Below, in pieces: positions 1-10,586 of a DNA stretch of 64,000 nt. Below the pieces are notes generated by a model. That model was not told the origin of the DNA. It was given only the letters and a program-made list of their open reading frames with translations, and searched no databases. Source of the DNA: Clonostachys chloroleuca (lineage: Eukaryota > Ascomycota > Sordariomycetes > Hypocreales > Bionectriaceae); contig JBANAY010000003.1 of the NCBI GenBank assembly GCA_037952775.1, positions 23,498,001-23,562,000 of the forward strand. Direction: 5' to 3'. The position numbers and the translations under genes were made by a program. The stretch's first letter is position 1. The number at the start of each line of letters is the position of its first letter.

Positions 1-804
1 AAGTATAGTCTTCAGGTCGATATATAGTATAAAGATATAAGGTAGTATATTCCGGCTAAAACTAAGGAAAGTAGTCCGCGATATCTAAGTATAGCAGAAT
101 ACTAAGCTATAACTAGGCAAGAAAGTACTAATTACAGTAAAATAGAGCTCCTTACTATTAGAAGTTAAAGTAAAAGTATATTATTTTATATTAAACTATA
201 AGTCTGTATTTAATACTATAATAGATATAAATAGTATATAGCTAGTTATATTCAGTAATAATATAGAAAGACCTCTGATTCTTATAAAGAACTAAACTAT
301 AGGTAAAATTAAGGAATATATAGGAAATAAGTAAGCGATATTCCTAACTCTGGAAGAAGCTAGCTAGATTATACTGTTCAGTATAAGCTTTAATAGTATA
401 GATAAGTATTTTAACTTTATAGAAAAGAATATAGAGCAGACTAAAGAAAGTAAGGAACTAGAAATTCCTAGTATTAATAATAGTCTGCTAAATTACAGGA
501 TATTAAGGATATTAAATATCCTAGTAAGAAAAAATAAGTATAGTATATATATAGCCGACCTTAATAAAATACTGGCTGAGTCTTTTATTAAACTATCGGA
601 TAGGTATAATATCTACTGTAATAGAGGTATAATCCTAATACCTGAAGAGATAAAAATAAGAGTAGACCTTATAAATAGATAGTAAGACTAAAGAAAGACA
701 GTCTGTCCCTACCTATTGGGTTATAATAACTGCTAGTTCCTGGATAAAATATATAATAAGCTGGTAGTAGAAGGGAAAATAAGTCTAATAGATTAACTAG
801 CCTA

Positions 805-1345
805 GATTATATACCCAGTATTTATAGTATAGTATATAGTAGAAGGTAAGAAGAAGGGCTGTATAGTAATTAATCTATAGCTACTTAATAGTAAAGTTAT
901 ACTAGATATATACCTATTACTAGACTAGAATAATATAATCTTAAATATAAAAGGAAAGAAATTCTTTAGTATATTTAATACAGCTAAATTCTTCTTCCAG
1001 CTACCTATCTTCTTAGAGTACTATAACCGGATAATAGTTATCTCTAAGAGAGGCCTAGAGGTATTAAATATAGCCTTAATAGGCTTTCGGAACTTACTGA
1101 GCTTTAGCTAAAGGTTTATAGATAGAATCCTATAGAAATACAGGTATTTTATATAAGCCTATATTAATAATATTATAGTATTCTTGGATTCAGCTGAAGA
1201 GTATCTCCAGTATATAGAAGAAGTGCTCTAAATCCTGGAAGAAAATTATATTTATATCTCCGCTGAGAAATCGTTTATTATATATCCGAGTATCAAGCTC
1301 TTAGGATATATTATAAATAGCAATAGTATAAGTAAGACCAATAAG
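805..1345 (+). pseudogene. Reverse transcriptase remnant
   Basis: One + frame runs from about 805 to 1345 with only point stops. It reads as an RT palm: a GKKFFSIFNTAKFFFQLP-like stretch, then AYINNIIVFLDSAEEYLQYI, then a KLLGYIINS motif that matches the 'FLGH' block of gypsy RTs. The catalytic Y-x-D-D box is Y-I-N-N at 1160-1171. Both aspartates have become asparagine, as expected from G-to-A change in GAY codons. The family assignment is firm and the gene is dead. Confidence 0.75.
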
Positions 1346-2559
1346 AGGCTGGCTATATTCGTTAAATTGGAATTCCTAAATAACCTTTCAGCTTTAGAAA
1401 TATACCTAAGTATAGCCGGTTAGCTCCGCAATAGGGTTCTATAGTATAATACAGTTATAAAGCCTCTCCAAGTAAGGAAAACTGTATTATAAAAGTTAGC
1501 AAAAGATAATAAGATTACTTTGGACAGTATAAATAAGGCAGTAAGAAAGGCGAGAGTAAAGAAGCTGATATTTAAACCTAATAAGGAAGAACTGGACTCT
1601 TTCAGCTACCTCTAGCAGGCTTTATCTAAACAGTTTTTCCTATAGCACCCGGATCCAGATAAATACCTATTTATTAAGGTAGATATATATAAAAGCGGGT
1701 TCAGTATATATATATTCCAATTAGACTATAACTGGAATAGGTCCAGTATTCCTAGCAGGGATATACTATCCTCCAGGTTATAACTAATCCTATTTATATC
1801 TCAGATAGTATTAGCTACTGAAAGAGTATATAGATTAATAGAAGCAGAGGTTATAGCTATAGCTTAGACTTTATAAAAGTTAAAATATATAGTATAGTCC
1901 AACTACTATACAGTAAATATTATTACTGATTATACAGTAATAAAGGGGATTATTATATATATATTATTAAAAACTCTGAATCTAAATAAAGCTAATCTGA
2001 AGCTAGCGGGAACTATAAATTAGCTTTCCTAATTCAGGCTAAATATCTTCTATATTAAAGGTAAACTTAATATAGTACTAGATATACTATTAAGGCTCCC
2101 AGTCGCTGATCTAAGGGGAGCAGTTATAGCGGAAAGCAGGTATAATAAGCTGGAATATAATATAATAGAAGAAAGCTATAGTCTGGTAGAGTCTGAAGCT
2201 AAAAGAGTAGACTATATACTTAACTATATAGTAATAAATATTAAAGTAGTAATAGACTTAGCCTTTATATAGCGGATTATATATAGCTATCAGATGGACC
2301 TGAGATTCTTAAGAATTATTAAGTATCTAAATCTTATTAAAGAATTAAAAGTAGGTAAAGCTAGTAAGATATTAGTAAAAATTAAGGGACTAAAGTTTAT
2401 ACTAAGGTTCCTGCTAAAACAGTTTCACCTGAATAAAAACAGCCTTTTATTCTATATAGTAGGTAATAGCTAGAGCAGACTATATATACCAGAAGACTGT
2501 ATAGCTATTATAATATAAAGTATATATAATAATAAATACTACTTTAGTATAAAAAGAAT

Positions 2560-3165
2560 AATTACTAAGCTTAAAGGATATTAAATCTAATTACTTATAA
2601 GAAAAGTCTAGTAGTATATCTATTACTGCCTGACTTACTATAAAGTAGGAGTAGTTAGAAGTATACCTATAGGAGAGTTAAGGCTGAGCTAGGCCTACCC
2701 TTAGCTATTTTATATAATTATATTAGACTTTATTATAGACCTGCCTAAGATTCCCTTAGCAGGAACTCACTGGGCTATAGAAGGATTTATAAAATTAAAT
2801 ACTTTAGCCCCTATAAATAATATATTCTTAAAGAAAACTATACTTCTTACAGGATATATATTATATATAGCTATAGAGTAGGTAATAATCCTAATTAGAG
2901 AACTCTTTCTTACAGATTAGGGTTATTCTAAGTATATTCTTAGTAATAGAGACCTGAAGTTTATATTGAAAATATAGAGAGAGGTATTTTATCTTACTAG
3001 GATAAAGTTGCTGATATTAACTATATACTATCTGTAAATAGATAGAATTTCTGAAAGGAAAAACCAAATAGTTAAGATAGTAATATAGTACTATATACTA
3101 AAAGAACCTAATATTAAATAGGTAGATATACTCCTAGCTTTATAATACTAGCTAAATAATATAAA
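2560..3165 (+). pseudogene. Integrase core remnant
   Basis: A + frame gives LDFIIDLPKIPLAGTHWA near 2730-2785, ILSNRDLKFILK near 2935-2975, and a TIYYL-IDRISERKNQIV block near 3020-3075. These correspond to the three acidic blocks of the retroviral-type integrase DDE core, with several internal stop codons. The order and spacing after the RT fit a gypsy pol. Inactive. Confidence 0.7.
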
Positions 3166-3639
3166 GGTTAAAGTACTTAGAAGATTACCTAATGAACTAG
3201 TTATAGGATTCTAGTTATACTCTGACCTAGATATTATAAGTTAGATAAATCTAATTCCTTCGGAAGAATAAAGTATTATATTAGAAGTACTTAGGAAGTT
3301 ATACTAAAAAGAGGCTATACTTACCCTAGATATAGTAGTAATACTAACGAAGGAAAGGTATAATAAGTTGAGAATAGCAGTAGATATTGCTAAAAATAAT
3401 ATTATCTACTTATACCTCTATAATAGATATCAGTTACCTGGAAACCCGAAGAAGAAGTAGTCTCCAACCAGATCTAGCCTATAGAAAGTCCTGGAAGTAG
3501 TCCACCTGCAGGCAGTTAAACTAAACCTGCCAGAGTACTATAAAGTATACCCTGTAGTATTAACCGTGCAGCTATAGAAGCCGGCTTAAGGAAAGGATCC
3601 TTATAGCAGAGAGCTATAAGAACCTAGCCTAGTTAAATT

Positions 3640-3835
3640 AGGTAAGGGAGCGGATAATATATATAAGGTTAAATAAATACTTAACTACAGGAGAGCAAGA
3701 GGCTGCTATATATAAGTCGAATATCTAGTCTATTAGAAAGGTTAGGGAAGTAAAGATAACTCTTGGGTTAAAGAGAGAGATTTAGCTAAAGGTACTTAAG
3801 AGCTGCTTTAGGAATATAAGGTAAATAAACCTAAG
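3640..3835 (+). pseudogene. Chromodomain remnant at the end of pol
   Basis: The + frame holds VEYLVY-KG-GSKDNSWVKE (stops where dashes stand). This is the aromatic-cage pattern of a chromodomain (EYLVKWKG..DNTWE type), directly downstream of the integrase remnant. It places the element among chromoviruses. Confidence 0.65.
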
Positions 3836-3965
3836 GCCTTCTTCAGTAAGGAGATAGAGTTAGTATACTAGTATAGTACCCGGCCTACCTATAGGTAAAG
3901 TATACTGCTAAATAATATAGAGAGCCTGTCTGTAAAGCAGCAGCTGTCAGCAGCTGATAGATAAT

Positions 3966-6060
3966 AATAAAGCTGATATGTTAAATATACTGCAGTCTGC
4001 TCGGACTTAATAACTTCTCCTTATATAAAGCGTATATTTATTATTTTTACCTTCTTCAGCTAATCTCTAATAGCTGAAACTAACCGTATTAAGACCGGAA
4101 CTTCTCTAAGTAAAAACTTTGAGATACTATAGATACCGATTAGAAAGCAGGTGAGATTCCTATATACAGAATACCTTATATATTTTCTTAGCCTTAGTAT
4201 TCCTAAGTTCGGCTATATTAGTAAACCTTAAGTTATATAGACTTAGAAGTAAATTATAGCTATACTTGAGAAATACCTGGTTAATAAGGTGCTCAGTAAA
4301 AAAGGTAAGAAGCTTAATAATACAGCTTTAAGAAACCTAGCCGAATATAATTACAAAGCCCTCCCTGAAGCAGTCAAAGGCGACTTTAAGTAACCAGCTA
4401 AAAATAAATCCTGGTAAGACTTTTATACAGAGGTATTAAGGATTATGAAGCGGTTAGAAGAGTTATTTACTATACTTCGATAATTACCTATACTAGAACT
4501 GATTATCTGTTGGAAGAGAACCTCTACTATACCTCCAAAAAATATAAGAGTAGTATCTTATAAGAGCAAAGGGGAGGCCCCTAAGACTCCGACTAAGAAG
4601 GCCGACTAAAAATTATTAGCCCTAGCTATAATACCTTCGAAGAATAAAAAGATATAAGTAGTAGCTCCCGAAGAGAGTAAGGAAGACCCCTTCCGTAATC
4701 CTGAAGGAACTGAGGCCTCTATACAGGAGGATACTAATAATAAGGATATTCTGATAGCAAGATAGAAAAAGAGCACTATATTAAAGGCGAAGATAACTGT
4801 AATCTTATCCGATGAAGAAATAACCTACTCTACTTCTGATAAAAATAAGCAGCCTGTAGTAAATACTAACTAGGAGGGTACTGATAATAAATATCCCTTA
4901 ATGATAAAAAACTATAGCTACTATATAGGCCAGATTATAATATACTAAGCTGATAATAATACGCCCTATTAGGTAGTATATTTCAACCGCTGCTAAATAA
5001 AGGGTAGTAATAAGTTACTTGATATCTTAGCCCTTAACTATATTATAGTCAGCTTTTAAGATATAGTAGACCCCGAAAACTTGAATTACCCCCTTACAGA
5101 GGAGTACTATAAAATCAAGGATAAGATTAAAGAAGTCTAGGAGGAAATCCTTAAAGTAAAGGAGTTAAAAGCTACTACAGACTAGAAGGAGTATATAAGT
5201 AAGAGTATATAGATTCGCTGTATTAAGTAATAAGTAGATACTACAGTTAAAATATATATCTAAAATAGAGTTAAATATACTGCTAATAAGTATAATACTA
5301 AGAATCCTAATAACTAACTGCTGGCTAAAGTTAATATCCTGGCCCTTTACTATATTAACCCTTATACTTTCAACGGGCAGATTATAGCTAAACTAGTATT
5401 TTTAGAATATATAGACCTTATAATTATCAGTAATATACTTAAAGCCGAGGTAAGAACTATCTTTATATAGGAGATATACTTTAGACGGATTAATAAAAAC
5501 CTTAGGCGTAAGGTAGAGTACTCTGACTATAAAATAATTAATTAGTTAAATAATAAGATATTTAAAGAACTTAAAGAGAACTTAAACTGTATTAATAAGT
5601 TAGAAGAATCTAATGCAGTATTAGAGGAGAAAAATACAGCTCTGGAGGTAAGTATTACTGCTGTACAGCTTAGGCTTAATATCTTTGAAGAGGCCAGCTA
5701 TAAGACAGGTAAAACTTTAACTAAGCGTAAAGTATTGCGGGGAATTAATGAGGAGGAAGAGCTGGAGTTAGATAGAGCTAATATAACTCTATCTAAGACC
5801 CTAGTTGTACGTGGTAAATCGAAGCAGGCTACTGAAATACTATTAAAGAAGATATCTACTAAGGTAACTCCAGGGAAGTTGGCTGTAAAGCTAAAGACCC
5901 CGTCTAAGTATAAGCTGGAAAATAAACCAGAGGGATCTATAAGCTGATAGGCTAAGCGATATAATTTGGAGGTATGAAAAGCGGACTAGAGAAGGGTAGT
6001 ACCTGCTGTAATAAAGGAAAAAGTACTAAATAAACTCAGTATAAAACGGCTAGGTAAAAG
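3966..6060 (+). other. AT-rich decayed sequence after the chromodomain
   Basis: About 2 kb with the same RIP-like composition. The only open stretch with a start is 5735-5947 (70 aa, Lys/Glu-rich), which is part of a longer decayed coiled-coil-like reading on the + strand near 5530-5945. It may be an extra ORF of the same element or the gag of another one; no family was recognised. Confidence 0.35.
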
Positions 6061-6159
6061 GCGAATGTGAGTATATAACTGGCGAAGGCAAATTAGGGCA
6101 ATTGAATTTTATATAATAATTTACTTTTATAAAGATTTCTTTTATTAATCAAAACAGGC

Positions 6160-6445
6160 TGAATACAGCCAGACTACTGAGGGCAGTAGTATTTTTTCCT
6201 TTGTCCGGGGTACTTATCATACTACGAACAGGGGCTGTACGGAGCCCCCTATAAAAGGGCTGGAAACAGCTAACAGATAGAAGAGAAGATAAGCCTTAAG
6301 AATTATATTATCTCGCACACAAGTGAAGGTATCGTGATCATAGGCTTCAACCACAACCCGTCATAACCCGGCTACCCTGTAGCCAATAATCCAGAACCTA
6401 TCAACAACGCCCAGGCTGGTTGCGGCCAGTTTTGAGCGTAACACT
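6160..6445 (+). repeat. LTR-like island of normal base composition
   Basis: This segment is clearly less AT-rich than both sides and still contains many CA and TG dinucleotides. It carries a TATA-type box (TATAAAAG, 6250-6257) followed by a purine-rich stretch, as in an LTR U3/R boundary. It lies after a + strand pol and could be the 3' LTR of that element, but the matching 5' LTR would be outside the window. Confidence 0.4.
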
Positions 6446-6686
6446 AGCGGTCAAAAGGAGCTAATTACAGTGGGTTATATACTAAGTCTCAGTAGGCTAA
6501 CAGGGGTCTAAGCAGCCTATAGGAAGGAGCTGTACAGCAGGGGTCTTTAGTAGTCTGACTACTAAGAGATAGGTGTATACTGGGGTCTTTAGGGGTCTTT
6601 AGCCAGTAAAAATACAGGCTTTATAGCGGATATAAGATGGTTTTAGTAGTTAAAGCGCTATAAGTTAGTGAGCCGGGCTTATAACC
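6446..6686. other. Non-coding sequence between repeats
   Basis: No ORF. It contains a short motif related to GGGGTCTTTA repeated several times (about 6495-6605). The last dozen bases before 6687 resemble the sequence near 49727-49738, suggesting the following LTR-like repeat landed inside a copy of element A. Confidence 0.4.
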
Positions 6687-7573
6687 TATTGAAATTACAG
6701 TAGCCTATAAGGTGTATTAGGCCTTGAGACTGCTATAACTAGCAGTAGCAGAAAATTTAGCTTCTAACTTATAGTAAATACTCCTCTATAACTTAGTTAA
6801 ATTTTATATTAGAAAGTTAGTTTATAGTATATTTTATAGTATAAAAGAATCTTATTTTAGTAAGAGGAACTGGAAAAATATACTAATTTCTCTTATAGAT
6901 CTACTGACTAAAAACTACTCTAAAACCTACTATAATAGCTTCCCGAGCTACTTTTAATTTTCTATAAAATTTATTACTATAGGAAATCTAAAAAATTAAC
7001 TTATAACTACTAAACTATAAAATAGATATATATAATCTTTTTAAGACCTACTTTTATCTAAAAGAGCTAGTTAAGCTGATTAGTTAAGTATAGATATTAG
7101 ATATCTTATCTTTAAAACTAAGGGAGATATCTAAGATCTAAGGTTTAATCTAGGGTAGATTAGTTATAGGGTAGCTTAAGTATAAGTTAGGCTACTAGAA
7201 GTTACTCAGATTTTTTCCTGAATTTTCTAGACCCTTATTTAGGCTATTATAGCCTAATAACCTATAAATAATACTGCTGATGCTCCTAGCCCTAAAGGGG
7301 AACTGGAGCCTGCTAAGCTGTAGCGGTTATAGCGGCCTGTAGCTACTGACCCACAGTAGCTGCAACCGCTATTGGCTAGTGTTCGCAATCGCTATCGGAT
7401 AACAGTCTCAATCGCTATTGGCTAGCTGTTACAGGGGATAGCAATTGCTAACAGTTAGTAGCTACGATCGCTAACAGTTAGTGATTGCGACCGCTAGAGG
7501 TTAGTGGTTGCAACCGCTAACTTATAGCGATACGGTTACTAACTTATAGTGGCTATAGTCTCTCAATTCAATA
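6687..7573 (+). repeat. LTR-like repeat, copy 1 (RIP-decayed)
   Basis: An 887-bp unit matching 40638-41501 almost end to end. Both copies begin TATTGAAATTACAG; this one ends CTCTCAATTCAATA and the other CTCTCAATTCAACA. Differences are overwhelmingly C-to-T or G-to-A with this copy in the mutated state. It has one more 23-bp internal unit (near 7440-7480) than copy 2. Terminal TA/TA is probably a decayed TG...CA LTR end. No clear target duplication is seen here. The 3' part contains short palindromes around GGTTGCAACC-type motifs. Confidence 0.75.
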
Positions 7574-8010
7574 ATTATAAGGTTCTTATATAGAGGAATA
7601 TAAGATTATTAATATAAATACTATAGTAGATATAAAGTCCACTAATATAACTACTATAGTAGTTATAAGATTTACTAAACTAAGTATTAAAATTCTTATA
7701 TAGTAGATATAAAGTCTATTAATATAAGTACTATAGTAGATATAAAGTCTGCTAATATAGCTACTTTAGTATAATATAGGATTACTAGTATAGATACTAT
7801 AGTAGCTATTATAGTAGTTATAACTACTAATATAATTACCCTAATAGATAGCTATAGTAGGTTAAACTAATAGCTTTAGAGAGCTTCTAGCTTTAGAAAT
7901 CTCTAAGTTAGTTATTTTATTCCTCCTTACCCTATACTAATTATATATTATTTAATTAATTAATATAGTAATCTTAATCTACCCTATAGTCTATAGGGTA
8001 AATCTTAATA
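7574..8010 (+). repeat. Element A repeat, RIP-decayed copy
   Basis: Base-by-base related to 49739-50188, again with this copy carrying T or A where the other has C or G. It includes decayed versions of the 33-bp tandem units seen at about 49775-49955, and the almost unchanged tail CCTTACCCTATACTAATTAT. Non-coding. Confidence 0.7.
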
Positions 8011-8785
8011 GTTATTAATAATATTATCTATATCTCTATTATAACTAGCTTTATAATATCTATATATTAATAGTAATTTATATTATATAATCTATAATAA
8101 TCTAATTATACTACTTAGAATAATATTCTAATTAGTTATATTTTAACTTACTCTAGACCTCTATCCAGTATAAGTAATCTAACTATTATAAGAGTATACT
8201 ATATAATACTAATAATATATATTTTATTTATAATATATTACTTCTTTTCTATTAGTTTTATTCTTAAGATTAGTTCTTATAACTAATATTTAGTATATAA
8301 TTTGTTTATCTTTAAATTATTTTATATATTACTAATTATATTATAATCTTTATCTAAGAAATTATAATAATATAGATATTTTATATTTCTTATTAAAGAG
8401 ATAGATATCAAAACTATATCTTACTTAAATTATTTTAAGTATAAGAAAGTATACTATATAATTAAAGCTTCTTCTTATTATAGAGAGTATATAAAGCTAG
8501 ATTAATCTTATAATAGTATTAAAATAGTATCTTAGTATATATATTTTTATTTTATTATTTTTAATTTTTACTAATTTCTATCTAATAAAGTATTTAATTA
8601 CTAAAGAGTAGTATCTGGAAAATAAGCTAGTTTCTTTTAAGTTAGCTCTCTAAGAGACTCTAGTAAAGGTTTCTTATCTTTATTACTAGTACTAGATAGC
8701 TTAGGAAAAATTATAGTATCTATTTTATTATAGAGTATATAATCTAGATAAATAGAATAGTATCTATATCTAGGAGTAAACTGGC
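8011..8785. other. AT-rich relic sequence with an inverted repeat copy
   Basis: No coding potential. Roughly 8030-8170 is the reverse complement of the AT-rich repeat found at about 41615-41790 and 50395-50565, including the complement of TATTATTCTAAGTAATATAA. The rest is plain AT-rich sequence up to the sharp composition change near 8785. Confidence 0.55.
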
Positions 8786-9032
8786 CTGCACGAGTCGTGA
8801 TTTTTAGCTCAAAAAGGAGAAGCTTACCGATCATGTTATCCCAAAACCAAACATTGGCGAAGGCCAAAGTGGCAACGGAGAGCCAGTCGTCCCATCCAAT
8901 GCTTTTCCAGCCACTGACCTGCGTTCGACACCATATTTTCATGGGAACGACTATCATGAGCAAGGCATACGTCGAAATGGCCGCGCCATCGAAGCGGACC
9001 CGGAACGCCTCATATGACTCCTGCCCCGCCAT
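8786..9032 (-). pseudogene. 5' fragment of a PTH11/rhodopsin-like integral membrane protein gene
   Basis: The - strand opens with ATG at 9032 and encodes about 82 residues of normal codon use. A first hydrophobic helix (STYALLMIVVPMKIWCR) is followed by SIGWDDWLSVATLAFANVWFW, matching the 'G-DDW' signature between helices 1 and 2 of the fungal rhodopsin-domain/PTH11-like family of seven-helix proteins. At about 8786 the reading runs into AT-rich DNA and the remaining helices are missing. The ORF technically continues to 8637, but that part is translated transposon sequence. Interpreted as a gene truncated by repeat insertion or rearrangement. Confidence 0.6.
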
Positions 9033-10586
9033 CGCGCTGTTTGTCACAGCGAAAAGCAATTTGAGAACTGACGGGGGCGCGGCTGAAGACTTGACACATT
9101 TATTAGTATATTATGGAGCAGAGTTTTTAAGATCTACTTTTTTTAGCCAACCCAAATTTCCCATCATTCTTCTCCTAGCCGGTGAGTAAGAGTACCTATA
9201 TTATTCATCTCTAAGACTTTGGCGGTTCCAAGCTGAGGACTAACAAGGATTTGGCAGTTAGCCTACACTAGACTTCTGGTGCACCGCGAGTAGTGTCAAA
9301 TACCCCTGATCCGGAAAAATGCGTTGGAATTGTTCCCTGCTTCACGAATCATGGCGCGTTTTGCGTCTCCTTAAACTAACTCCTTTTAGCATAGACGCCT
9401 CCTATGATCCTTCGTCCCTATTTGCGTGTTGAAAGATGAGCTGAAAAGAAATCACCGCCAATGCAAACTTACCGTGTAGGGAGTAGTGGCGATAGCCGGT
9501 ATTTATGTATTTCGGATCCTCCAATCCTTGCTTCCGGTTGCAAATCAACCGTAAGTAAAGCTAGCTCCAAGCAACTCGGCAAAGCCTTTACATATGTATC
9601 CTCTCAGATGAGAATCTGACGAGGCTTCTCAGTGGTGTGCTACCAAAGCCAAATAGGGGAGAGAAAGATCTACGCTCAAACACACGAAGGAATCTCGATC
9701 TTCATAGCTGCATTACTTTGACAAGCCGTTGTGGCTACACTTACATTAGCCTAGCTGCCCAACACTTGATCGGCATAATCGGGAATCTCGGTCAATTTCC
9801 CCGGTCCTATCTTGGTAAGTACCTACGATCCCTGACCTCTCCATAAGCAAAAGGTCCATGATGACAGATTCAACTTAGCCAATGGTAGCTTCTGAAGTTC
9901 AACTGTGCACCAGCCCCCTTGTCATGGAGATACCTACGCTGTAGTGTTGTCAAACAATTGAACCACCTGTTGTAAGCCTATTCCTTGTCTGTCATGAACA
10001 AAATACTGTCACGATCAAGGTTCAGTATAGCAGTTTTTTTTTTTAAAAAAAAAAAATTAAAATTCGGAGGGTAGCTGGTCTAGCAATTCACATTCTAAAA
10101 GAATGGGCAATGCGTCATCGGACATACCCGGATTCACAACCGAGACTCTTCAAGCCAACCCAGGAGGCATGGTCGGTAGAAGTACTTACAATAATGTTTG
10201 AGATATCTACTTCGCTTCCTGCCCACAGTAGGGGCAGCTATTCCAAACTGTCAAAGTTTATATTGACTAATGAAAATCGTCCACCCCCCAGACTCAGGTT
10301 TTTATTGTATCTCAATGAGAAAAAGGTAGGTAGTTGAGATTAGTTCACGCTTCTCGGAATAAATTTGTCCTTGAAAAGAGAATTTCTCTCTCAACTATGT
10401 GAGCATGAACAACAGAAGTATAACTTGAGTAAAAATACACACTGTAATGGAATATAACATCATGGAACTATTCGCAACAGTGGAATGTATATCTAATATC
10501 TAGCGAGATACGTTATATGACAACACGTTGCCAGAGATAAGGATGATGGAGGTCAAGGACCTTTACAACTTGGACCCGATAAGACT
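9033..10586. other. Intergenic, no supported gene
   Basis: Only short chance ORFs. A T11-A12 tract at 10034-10056 is the only structural oddity. The part beside 9032 would be the promoter side of the truncated membrane-protein gene. Confidence 0.6.

Larger units (their letters stand above)
1..6060 (+). mobile_element. Decayed Ty3/gypsy chromovirus-type retrotransposon
   Basis: The stretch is extremely rich in TA, TAA and TAG, with almost no long ORF. Read in + frames with stops ignored, it keeps the order reverse transcriptase (about 0.8-1.35 kb), integrase (about 2.6-3.2 kb) and chromodomain (about 3.7-3.8 kb), which is the pol order of Ty3/gypsy chromoviruses. Stops are mostly TAG/TAA where CAG, CAA or TGG would be expected, the mark of C-to-T and G-to-A decay such as RIP. 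No 5' LTR is in the window, so the element continues to the left. It cannot code for anything now. Confidence 0.8.

Noticed and set aside
6687..7573. Reading the 887-bp repeat as a MITE with TA target duplication
   Set aside because: Copy 2 ends in CA rather than TA and is flanked by a perfect 5-bp CTAAG duplication, so an LTR with TG..CA ends decayed to TA fits better.
1..8785. CRISPR array or other prokaryotic features in the repetitive part
   Set aside because: The repeats are decayed retroelement sequence in a fungal genome; there is no regular repeat-spacer structure.
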